From Cephalopachus bancanus (Eukaryota > Chordata > Mammalia > Primates > Tarsiidae): a stretch of 64,000 nucleotides of DNA. Shown piece after piece: positions 55,644-64,000 of the stretch. Each line of letters opens with the position of its first letter. Position 1 is the stretch's first letter. A model generated the notes under the pieces. The model was not told the DNA's origin, did no database searches, and saw only the letters and a list, made by a program, of their open reading frames with translations. The stretch covers positions 13,911,501 through 13,975,500 of the forward strand of contig JAPVLO010000001.1 in the NCBI GenBank assembly GCA_027257055.1. Reading direction: 5' to 3'. The translations under genes were made by a program, and so were the position numbers.

Positions 55644-55997
55644 CAAAATCATGAATTTCGCAGCAACCTGGATGGAACTAGAGTCCATAATACTGAGTGA
55701 CCTCTCACAGAAACAAAGATCCGAGTACCACATGTTCTCACTCATACAGTGGACCTTGAACATCCAATGTAATACTATAAGAAAATGACTGACGGTACTG
55801 GGAAACTATGGAGGGAGGGGATGGGATTAACAGTAGCAAATATCTGTCTGGGGACGGGGAAACACCTCTTGTCAACAGGGTGCCTGAATGGAACGTAATT
55901 GTATACCTAACCCTTAACTGTACCCCACAAAACCATAATTAAAAATATTGATGATGAAAATAAATAAATAAATTAAGAAGGAAGGGAAAAAAAAAGA
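55644..55997 (+). mobile_element. Lineage L1 3' end
   Basis: 'GCAACCTGGATGGAACTAG', 'CACATGTTCTCACTCATACAG' and the 3' UTR ending in an A-rich tail, flanked by AAATGAGTTTCA (55632-55643 and 55998-56009), a perfect 12-bp duplication. Confidence 0.93.
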
Positions 55998-56019
55998 AAA
56001 TGAGTTTCATTATGGTTGA

Positions 56020-56401
<382 letters not shown>

Positions 56402-56595
56402 TAAACTCCTTTTGCTATGCAATTGTGTTTAATTAAGCAGAACTGTCCATTTGGACAGAGGGAATACAAAAGCGGGACAAGCAGATCTATCATTAAATAA
56501 GCAAAGTGAAACAAAGCAAGACTCAAAGTCAGGGTTCTGTGTCTGGTTTTTGAACTTACCCTGCCCCTGCATGAATACCTTAGAAACAGGTCAGC

Positions 56596-56894
56596 CTGCT
56601 GGGCTCAGTGGCTCAGCCTGTAATCCCGCACCTTTGGGAGGCTGAGGTGAGTGGATTTCCTGAGCCCGCGGGTTCGAGACCCGCCTGGGCAGCGAGACCT
56701 CATCTCTACAATAAATCAAAAAATCAGCCGGGCGTGGTAGCGCATGCCTGTAATCCCGGCTACTTGGAAGGCTGAGGCGGAAGGATCGCCGGAGCCCGGC
56801 AGGTGGAGGCTGCGGTGGCCGGGAGCGGCCACTGCACTCCAGTCTGGGCGACAGAGTGAGACTCCAACTCAAAAAAAAAAAAAAAAAAAAAACA
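56596..56894 (+). mobile_element. Alu, lineage type
   Basis: Flanked by AGAAACAGGTCAGC (56582-56595) and AGAAACAGGCCAGC (56895-56908). Long A tail, close to the lineage consensus. Confidence 0.97.
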
Positions 56895-57189
56895 AGAAAC
56901 AGGCCAGCTAGTAAAGAAATCTTAGTATTCTAAGAGACTTTACTTAGGATAACAAACCTCAAACATTTGGGAAAATTAAAAGACCATGAAGGTTTTGCTG
57001 TCACTTTCCCACAAATATTCAGTTATAAAACTCACATTCAGGAGGCCATGTTTCTTGGTCAGGGCCTCAGGGACTTGATCATTGAAGGGGACTTTGGCTG
57101 AACTGACCACATTCCCATGGTGTCACTTTGAAGTCCCTGCAACACTACCTGGTAAGGTGGTAAGGTGGGACTTCATTGACAGAGCCTAT

Positions 57190-57487
57190 GTTTTTTTCTT
57201 GTTTGAGTCGGAATCTCATTCTGTCGCTCAGACTGGAGGGCGTCGAACTGCTGGACTGAACCCCAGCGTCGAACTGCTGGACTCCGGCGATCTTTCCGCC
57301 TCAGCCTTCCAAGTGGCCGGAGCTACAGACGCGTGCTACAGCGCCCGGCTAAATTTTTGTTTTTTATTGTAGAGACGAGGTCTCACCAAGTTGCCTGGGC
57401 TGATCTCGAACCTGTGGGCTCAGGCAATCCACTTGCCTCGGCCTCCCAAAGTGCTGGGATGACAGGCTTGAGCCACCGAGCCCGGCC
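57190..57487 (-). mobile_element. Alu with a 26-bp internal duplication
   Basis: Antisense Alu in which GTCGAACTGCTGGACT occurs twice (57242 and 57268), a 26-bp tandem duplication replacing part of the right arm. Confidence 0.93.
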
Positions 57488-57981
57488 AGCAAAGCTTCTT
57501 AGGACACGAAGATGGTCCGCTGGCCTATTTAGGAAGCTATTTTGCAGTGATGGAGGTTGGCTTCCCGGGGACATTGTGTCACCTGAACCATCGGGGACCA
57601 CATAGCAACGAGGACACGCGCTGCCTTCGCGGATTCTGTTTAAGGCCCGTGTGCTGGCGATGGCCACGCTGAGAAGCGAGTGCTGGGAAGCTGGAGGCAG
57701 GGCTTTGAGTCTTGTTTAACCCCCAGACGCTGCTGTCGGGGCTTTGGGGGGCTTTGGGGGGGCCCTGGGCGAGTCACTTTCCCCCCCACCCCCGGGGTGC
57801 CTGGGCTCACGTCTCGTCCTGTTCTAAGCACAGTGCATGAGTCACCGACCGATGCACACAGTTCTACAGGCGTGGAAACTGAGTCCAGGGGCAAGTGGAT
57901 CATCGTCCAGACTCACTCAGAATTCCAACCCAGGCAGCTCCGTTCCAGAGCCCGTTGAACACACCAAAATAGAAACGGAAC
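57488..57981. other. Anonymous GC-rich sequence
   Basis: Contains G- and C-homopolymer-rich stretches at 57735-57800. No gene recognised. Confidence 0.35.
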
Positions 57982-58234
57982 GGTTCCAAGACTGGTGCGG
58001 TGACTCATGCCTGTCACCCCGGCACTCCAAGAGGCCGAGGTGAGAGTATCTTTGGAGCTCAGGTGTTCGAGACCAGCCTGGGCAACACAACGAGACCCCG
58101 TCACTACAAAAAAAATTTTTTAATTAGCCAAACATGGTGGTGCCTGCCTGTAGTCCCAGCTCCTTGGGAGGCTGAGGCAGAAGGATCACCTGAGCCCAGA
58201 AGGTCAAGGCTATGGTGAGCCGTGATCGTGCCCT
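57982..58234 (+). mobile_element. Older Alu, 3' truncated
   Basis: Sense Alu from 'GACTGGTGCGGTGACTCATG' that stops at 'GAGCCGTGATCGTGCC', without the last part of the right arm or an A tail. Confidence 0.9.
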
Positions 58235-58827
58235 GTGAACCCTGGGGCACGTGCCTGAGGAATTTTCAGTCTCCCCAATGAGAGCAAGCTATGGTTTGGG
58301 AGACGAGACGTCTCCTATCCCTCAGCGGAGACGTGGTCACATCCCTGACCTCTCAGGGTCCTCTCAGGGACCAGGGAAAGTCCAGTCCCGTCTAGATCAA
58401 CGCTGTCCTGTCTCACAGTCTCACATCCCTGTTCCCTGCTCCGCTGGGTGCACCCCTTCCTAGCAATGACCCCTAGAACCAGCTCTGGGAACTAGTCCTT
58501 GGACTTAGATAGGACATAGGCTCATGCTTCTTCTCCAACTTTGTGAAACATCGCGTTTCTTTCAATTATGTCAAAAGGCCACAAACCACTATGGTCACAG
58601 CGGTATCCACGACTTTGTCACCGATAGAAAAAAACAGATACCGTATTACGGCAATTTCAGAGATTATGAAATACTATCTATGCCCATCAGTATTCTAAAA
58701 CGTCAGTATCCCCCAGATCATATTAAGAAAGACATACGTCACTATATTAAAATTTAAAAAATATTTTGATATGTGCATTTCAGTATAGTAACTTACTTTA
58801 TAATATCAAGCATGCATTTTAGTATAT
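58235..58827. other. Anonymous sequence with a 77-codon frame
   Basis: 58524-58757 (+) is open for 77 codons in AT-rich DNA, Tyr/Ile-rich at its end. No family recognised and no promoter or splice context seen. Confidence 0.3.
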
Positions 58828-58834
58828 GCCTTTT

Positions 58835-59144
<310 letters not shown>

Positions 59145-59145
59145 T

Positions 59146-59943
59146 GACATAAAATTTTTTTTTTCTAAACAGTGTCCCGTAGGCTTCACGGAATTGCTGC
59201 AGGTGTCCTGGGCATACAGGAGACACGAACGCAGAACTCTGGGCTGGAGGGATCTCTGTCCTCCCTTTTCTCCTGGTCCTGCCATTCCAGGGCTAGGGAC
59301 CAGGCAGGGTCAAGGCGGGGACAGCCTTCCACAGCCCAACTGTGAAGTCACGGCCGCCCCAACCCATCACCACTCTGAGCCTTTTTGCGGATGCGCTTCC
59401 CGAAACTCCCTATGGTCAGGCCCTCGACCCTGGAGAGCCAACTCTGAGCTATTCTCTTTCCGCTCCATTTCCAGCCCAAGGCACGCCTCTCAGCTTCTCA
59501 GAGTGGGGAGCCCCTGCCCAGAGAAGACCCTCGTGGAGAGGGCCCAAAGGGGAGCCGGAGCCCAGCCCCCTCCCGCAGACCCCCGACGCGGTGAGCGCAG
59601 CCGATGTCTCCTGCTTGCCCCCAAGTGCCACCCAGCCCTCCTCAACCCTGGCCCTCAGATGGGTGACCTACGCGCGTCCTCTGAGAAGACACCCACAAAG
59701 ACAGCCGTTTCCGGGGTCCCCAGGTGTGGGGGCAGAAGGCTTGGCAAGCCCCGCGTTCCCCACCCGAGTGGGGAAGCACAGGACCCCCTGCCCACCGATG
59801 CCTCGCCCCTCTGCTCGCTTCTCTTTCTCCCTGGCAGGGAGGCCGGGGGGCTAGGAGTGCTGGGGTGGCCCGGTGAGCCGAGGTCTTTCCTTGGAAGTCC
59901 GCCCCCCACTGTGGGCAGCTCTCTTCGGAACAGGTGGTCCTGC
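59146..59943. other. GC-rich anonymous sequence with long chance frames
   Basis: The longest frame in the window (59137-59988 +, 283 codons) and an overlapping 170-codon frame (59342-59854 +) lie here. The first runs from an Alu duplication site into the L1 that follows, so its ends are not those of a gene. No domain is recognised. Confidence 0.35.
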
Positions 59944-59952
59944 CAACCTCTT

Positions 59953-60627
59953 TTTATTATAAAGATGCGGGGTACAATTCAGGGTTAGGTGTGCAAACAC
60001 TGATCATGCAGGTCCCCTTGTTGAGGAGGTATGCCCCTCCCTCCCCTGGCAGTTTCCCTCAACTGCCAGTTCCACCCCCTCCCCTGACAGTTTCCCACTA
60101 CTGCCATTCCCTTTCTTACAGTATTATCATTGTTCAAGGTCCTCTTATGAGTGAGAACATATGGAACTCTGTTCTTTGCTTCTGCGATAGATCACGGAGT
60201 ATGGTCGACGCCAAGTCCATCCAGGTTGCTGCAGAGTCCATACACTTGTCCTTCTTGATGGCTGCATGATATTCCATTGTGTATATGTACCACATTTTTT
60301 TAATCCAGTCCCACTTCGATGGGCAACAGGCTTGGTCCCGTGTTTTTGCTATTGTGAATACAACCATACGTGTGCAGGTATCAAAGCCACATTGAGATAC
60401 TACCCAACCCCAGTAAGAATAGCCATCATTCATAAAACAAACAACAACAGATGCTGGCGAGGACACGGAGGAAAAGGAATGCTTCTACACTGCTGGTGGG
60501 AATGCAGACTGGTGCAACCTCTTTGGAAGACAGTGTGGCGATTTCTGAAAGAACTAGAAATCGACCTTCCATATGACCCAGCAATTCCCTTATTGGGAAT
60601 ATGCCCCAAGGAACTCAAATTATTCTA
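59953..60627 (-). mobile_element. Lineage L1 3' end with 5' inversion
   Basis: 59953-60382 is antisense L1 3' UTR and ORF2 end; 60383-60627 is the adjacent upstream ORF2 segment in sense. This is the head-to-head shape produced by twin priming. The two breakpoints are almost contiguous in the L1 copy at 42287 (a few bases missing). Flanks CAACCTCTT (59944-59952) and CAGCCTCTT (60628-60636) are a likely 9-bp duplication. Confidence 0.9.
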
Positions 60628-60636
60628 CAGCCTCTT

Positions 60637-61015
60637 GTGTCTTCAGCTGGGACTCTAGTTACGAGTTTGGACAATGGGAGAAGTCTCCGTCCACGTCTGG
60701 TTCCACCAGCAAAGCCAAAGGTGATGTCCTCTGCCGAACCATCCACCATATTGCATCTGTCAGCAACTTCTCTTACCAAATTCACAATTTCAGTCAAGGA
60801 TTCCAAAAAACATGACCCTGATGCAACAAGGTGACCCCCCTCCCCCAATCACTCCTACCTACACTGGATAAGTTCACGGAAATGGCTGTTAGCGTTGGCA
60901 GAACTAAAGGCCTGGGGCACGGGATATAGGATCTATTTAAGCACCAAGGAAGACTTTAAGAGGAAACTGTCCCAAAACAGTAAAGACAGAGGCATACAGC
61001 CATTTGTAATCCTTT
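60637..61015. other. Anonymous sequence
   Basis: Nothing recognised; short frames only. Confidence 0.3.
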
Positions 61016-61031
61016 AAAAATGTGTGTTCTC

Positions 61032-61324
61032 AGCCGGGCTCGGTGGCTCAGCCTGTCATCCCGCGCCTTTGGGAGGCTGAGGTGAGTGGATTGCCTGAGC
61101 CCGCGGGTTCGAGACCCGCCTGGGCAGCGAGACCTCATCTCTCCAATAAATCAAAAAATCAGCCGGGCGTGGTAGCGCATGCCTGTAATCCCGGCTTCTC
61201 GGAAGGCGGAGGCGGAAGGATCGCCGGAGCCCAGCAGGTCGAGGCTGCGGTGGCCGGGAGCGGCCACTGCACTCCAGTCTGGGCGACAGAGTGAGACTCC
61301 AACTCAAAAAAATAATAATAAAAT
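61032..61324 (+). mobile_element. Alu (first of a stack of three), lineage type
   Basis: Close to the lineage consensus with an AATAATAAAATA tail. Flanked by AAAAATGTGTGTTCTC (61016-61031 and 61325-61340), identical. Confidence 0.97.
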
Positions 61325-61340
61325 AAAAATGTGTGTTCTC

Positions 61341-61626
61341 CGGGCTTGGTGGCTCAGCCTGTAATCCCAGCACTTTGGGAGGCCGAGGCGAGCGAATTGC
61401 CTGAGCCCGCGGGGTTTGAGAGCCACCCGGGCAACTTGGTGAGAACTGTCTCTACAATAAATCAAAAATTAGCTGGGCGTGGTAGTGTGCACCTGTAGTT
61501 CCGGCTACTTGGAAGGCTGAGGCAGAAGGATCTTGGAGCCCAGCAAGTCAAGGCTGTGGTGACCGGGAGCGTGCCACTGCACTCCAGTCTGGGCGACAGA
61601 GTGAGACTCCAATTCAAAAAAAAAAA
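61341..61626 (+). mobile_element. Alu (second of three)
   Basis: Sense Alu starting CGGGCTTGGTGGCTCAGCC. Flanked by AAAAATGTGTGTTCTC (61325-61340) and AAAAATGCGTGTTCTT (61627-61642). Confidence 0.96.
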
Positions 61627-61642
61627 AAAAATGCGTGTTCTT

Positions 61643-61935
61643 AGGCCTGGTGCTGTGACTCGCACCTGTAATCCCAACACTTTGAGAGGTGGAGGCAGTA
61701 TTACTGGTTGAGGCCAGGAGTTCAAGACCACCCTGGACAACATAGCGAGCCTTGGTCTCTCCAAAAAATATTTTAAAATTAGCCAGGTGTGGTGATGTGC
61801 ACCTGCCGTCCCAGCTACTCAGAGGAGGCTGAGGTGGAAAGATCACTTGAGTCTAGCAGGTCAAGGCTGCAGGGAGACGTGATCATGCCACTGCATTCCA
61901 ACCTGGGTGACAGAGTGAGACCCTGTCTCTAAAAA
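61643..61935 (+). mobile_element. Older Alu (third of three)
   Basis: Diverged Alu ('AGGCCTGGTGCTGTGACTCG' to 'GAGACCCTGTCTC') with an A9 tail. It is followed by AAAAGTTATGTTCTC (61936-61950), a fourth, diverged version of the shared flank. Confidence 0.95.
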
Positions 61936-62645
61936 AAAAGTTATGTTCTCTCCGTATGTGTACTATTATAATTCAAATTTACAAACTCAGGTAAAAGAAC
62001 GTATCTAGTCTATTTGCAGTTACTCTCCAACCACTTTCCTATCCACACAGCTTCATGTTTTGAAATGCATGGCCGAAGACCCTAATTATATCAGCCCCTA
62101 GTACCCAGCTTCGGGGTAACCCGGGTCTACACCGGATGAAAAGGACCGCGCGGCTGCAGAGGGAAAGCCCGGAGCATCCGCGCGACCCGGCGGCACCCAC
62201 AGCCCCGGGGCGCCACCTGCAGGCCGCCCCGGGAATTGCCGTCTACGACGCTGCCCTGTCCCGGTTTCCCGCGTCCACGTTGGGGTCCGCCGAGGCCGCC
62301 CCCAAGCCAGGCTCCAGAACGTTCTCGTGGGCACCAGAAAGGCGAACGGCCCCCGGGGCAGAGCGCCCCGGAGCCCCGGCCGGGCGCCGCAAGCCCGGCG
62401 TGCCGAGGCCACCCGCAGCCCCTTCGGCCTGGAAGCCCGGAGCACGCGCGTCGCGGGGCCGGCGGGACGGGCCGGCGGCGCCGGGGCTCAGCGCGCGCGG
62501 GGCGCGAAGGGCGTGGGGGCCGCGCGGCGTGGGGGGACCCGCGGCCCGGGGCCGGCGATGCCCGGCGAGGTCGCCTCGCCCGCCCCGCCGTCCGCGCCGC
62601 GCGGGAAGCGCCGCCCGGGCGCCCGTGGGAGGCGACGCGGGGAAG

Positions 62646-62652
62646 TGACTCA
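62646..62652. promoter_or_regulatory. AP-1/NRF2-type motif
   Basis: TGACTCA within GTGACTCAGA inside the CpG island. A motif match only. Confidence 0.35.
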
Positions 62653-62669
62653 GACCCGCGAGAACTTCC

Positions 62670-62675
62670 CACGTG
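62670..62675. promoter_or_regulatory. CACGTG E-box
   Basis: Palindromic E-box 18 bp from the AP-1-type site, within CCCACGTGCGCGC. Confidence 0.35.
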
Positions 62676-62969
62676 CGCGCCCCCCGCCTCGCCGCGCGCC
62701 CCCTCCACCGCTCCGGGCCCCCGGCCGCGCGGATGGGGGCGGGGGTGCGGAGAAGGGCCGCCCCCAGCTCCCCAGGGCAGGGCGCGTGCGCTCGGGGACG
62801 CGGGTGGCCGAGCCCCGCGCGCAAGCCGCGGGCCAGGGCGCCTCCCGCACGCGCGTGACCCGGAGACAAGGCTCGATCCAGCCTCCACCCGGCTCGAGGC
62901 GCCGCCGCGCAAATTTCCCCTGCCAGTTCAGCGCCCCTATTCCTGGGCCGCGCTTCTGATTTGTAAAGG

Positions 62970-63003
62970 TGACCTTGCCCTGGCTGTGACCTTGCCCTGG
63001 GGC
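62970..63003. promoter_or_regulatory. Tandem TGACCTTG half-sites
   Basis: TGACCTTGCCCTGG occurs twice in a 17-bp tandem duplication (62970 and 62987). In reverse each reads CAAGGTCA, an extended nuclear-receptor half-site of the ERR/SF-1 kind. It lies at the edge of the CpG island. Confidence 0.4.
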
Positions 63004-63060
63004 TGAGGGCCCGGGAGGGAGCTGGTGGGGGGGCCTGTGAGCGCCGAGGCGGGGCACGCG

Positions 63061-63231
63061 AGGCTGGGAAGACCCCAGACCCACCTGCTCTCCCCCCTCT
63101 ACGGGCACAGCCCCTCCATCCCGCCAGGGCCTGGGCCTTGTGTCCACTCGCGGGAAGGTGTAAGGAGAGAACCAGACGGAGAGACTCTTCCAGGCGGACC
63201 CAAGAGGGAAGGGTCTGCAGTCAGAATCGTG
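63061..63231. other. Anonymous sequence
   Basis: Short spacer between the CpG island and an L1; nothing recognised. Confidence 0.3.
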
Positions 63232-63592
63232 TCAACACAGTGGAATATTACGCAGCCATGAAGAAGAAAAATCATGACCTTCGCAGACTCCTGGTTGCAG
63301 CTGGAGACCCTCTTTCTACGTGAACGACCCCAGAAACAACTGAACACCGCATGTGCTCACTCATAAGTGAGCCCTGAAGGACAGACACATGAGCAGGAGC
63401 GTGGGAGGGGCAGTCTCCAGGCACTGCCAGGGGAGGGAGGACGGGGGGCACATGGCAATACCCTGGACACCTGATCCCCTACCAGGGGGAGAGAGGACCC
63501 TCCAGAAGCCCAGACTTCACCTGCATGCGGCCAACGTATGCCGCAAATCCTCACTTGTACCCCACAACTCTAAAATAAAAATTAAAAAACAT
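63232..63592 (+). mobile_element. L1 3' end
   Basis: 'ACAGTGGAATATTACGCAGCC', 'GCATGTGCTCACTCATAAGTG', 'CACTGCCAGGGGAGGGAGG' and 'CTTGTACCCCACAACTC' with an A-rich tail. 5' truncated. Confidence 0.88.
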
Positions 63593-63808
63593 ATTCTGAG
63601 AAGAGGTGGCTGAGCATTGGTGACCAGGCAATGAATGCCCGGGCTTCACGTAAACGACCGGCTGTTCTCTGCATCTTGTCGGCGCTGGGAGGGGCCTTCG
63701 TTATGGGCAGAAGCAGAAAGATCATTCAAGGGGCGTCGGAGACAAGGGGGTGCAAACAGGGAAATTCCATTTCAGAAAGTTACCGAGCAAATATTTTCCT
63801 CTTGCTGT

Positions 63809-64000
63809 CTTTATTTTATTTATTTATTTATTTATTTAGAGTCGGAGTCTTCCGTCTCAGCCTTCCAAGTAGCTGGACCTACGGGCGTGAGCTACCACTC
63901 CTGGCTAATATTTTTTACTTATTGTAGAGAGGAGGTTTCGCCAAGTTGCCCGGGTGGGTCTCGAACCCGCAGGCTCAGGCAATCCACTCACCTCGGCCTC
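63809..64000 (-). mobile_element. Alu, internally deleted, runs off the window
   Basis: A (TTTA)n tail (63811-63838) is followed by antisense Alu sequence missing about 90 bp of the right arm ('GAGTCGGAGTC|TTCCGTCTCAGCC'). It continues past the window end. Confidence 0.93.

Larger units (their letters stand above)
62110..63060. promoter_or_regulatory. CpG island, probable promoter region
   Basis: About 0.9 kb of very GC-rich, CpG-dense DNA with no interspersed repeats, unlike the CpG-poor surroundings. It contains an Sp1-type GC box GGGGGCGGGGG (62735-62745), an AP-1-type TGACTCA (62646-62652) and an E-box CACGTG (62670-62675). All frames on both strands are long (up to 261 codons), as expected from GC content, and none resembles a known protein. 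Its probable role is the promoter and first exon of a gene that continues outside the window, direction unknown. Confidence 0.6.

Noticed and set aside
62127..63006. Overlapping 200-261-codon frames on both strands
   Set aside because: Expected in a CpG island with few AT-rich stop codons; no domain recognised and several frames are open at once.

Overview
The window is nuclear DNA of a primate, dominated by repeats and apparently without a confirmed protein-coding exon. The main lineage evidence is about thirty 7SL-derived dimeric Alu copies. The youngest of these share a distinctive form: 'GGCTCAGCCTGT(C/A)ATCCC', 'GAGCCCGCGGGTTCGAGACC', 'ACAATAAATCAAAAA' and a 3' end 'GAGACTCCAACTC'. MST and MLT LTRs, MER1-type hAT elements and primate-type L1 3' ends support the same placement. 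The Alu form is not the anthropoid AluJ/S/Y, and I see neither the lemur-type Alu nor the loris/galago tRNA-Alu composite SINE that I know. A tarsier is my best guess, but it is an inference.

Layout. 1-9 kb: a MaLR-type LTR split by a full-length Charlie3-like hAT element; a MER1-type miniature element; an MLT2-like LTR; an old L1; and the first of three mariner-derived elements with unusually long inverted arms. 9-17 kb: L1 3' ends, two Alus stacked on one target site with an ERV class II-like solo LTR inside the second, MER5A and MIR. 17-25 kb: an L1, a second kind of mariner remnant (18.3 kb), an MLT1-like LTR, a 1.4-kb GT-rich tract, Alus and a class I-like solo LTR. 25-36 kb: nested Alus, a perfect 12-bp hairpin (28.35 kb), a hAT C-terminal remnant (29.8 kb), a 26-bp minisatellite (31 kb) and a HAL1/L1-like remnant. 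36-42 kb: a 555-bp TA-flanked DNA transposon carrying an N-terminal helix-turn-helix coding remnant; an MST LTR with two further insertions; a 74-bp templated insertion; and an L1 split by the best-preserved mariner. 42-54 kb: L1, GT/CT and TTTC microsatellites, mostly anonymous sequence from 43 to 50 kb, a second class II-like solo LTR, and an 11-unit 53-bp minisatellite carrying forkhead-like cores. 54-64 kb: the third long-arm mariner, L1s including one with a 5' inversion, three stacked Alus, a CpG island at 62.1-63.0 kb and another L1 3' end.

No rRNA, tRNA, CRISPR or bacterial-type operon was seen. The longest open frames (up to 283 codons) lie in GC-rich, GT-rich or minisatellite sequence and look like composition artefacts. 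The most gene-like signal is the CpG island near the right end. Its likely promoter function and its gene cannot be settled from this window. The insertions are often nested, so their order can be read: LTR or L1 first, then DNA transposons or Alus, then class II LTRs. Several boundaries are confirmed because the host repeat resumes on the other side.

Family names (Charlie3, MER1, MER5A, MLT, MST, MIR, HAL1) come from memory of consensus sequences and were not checked by a repeat-masking run.
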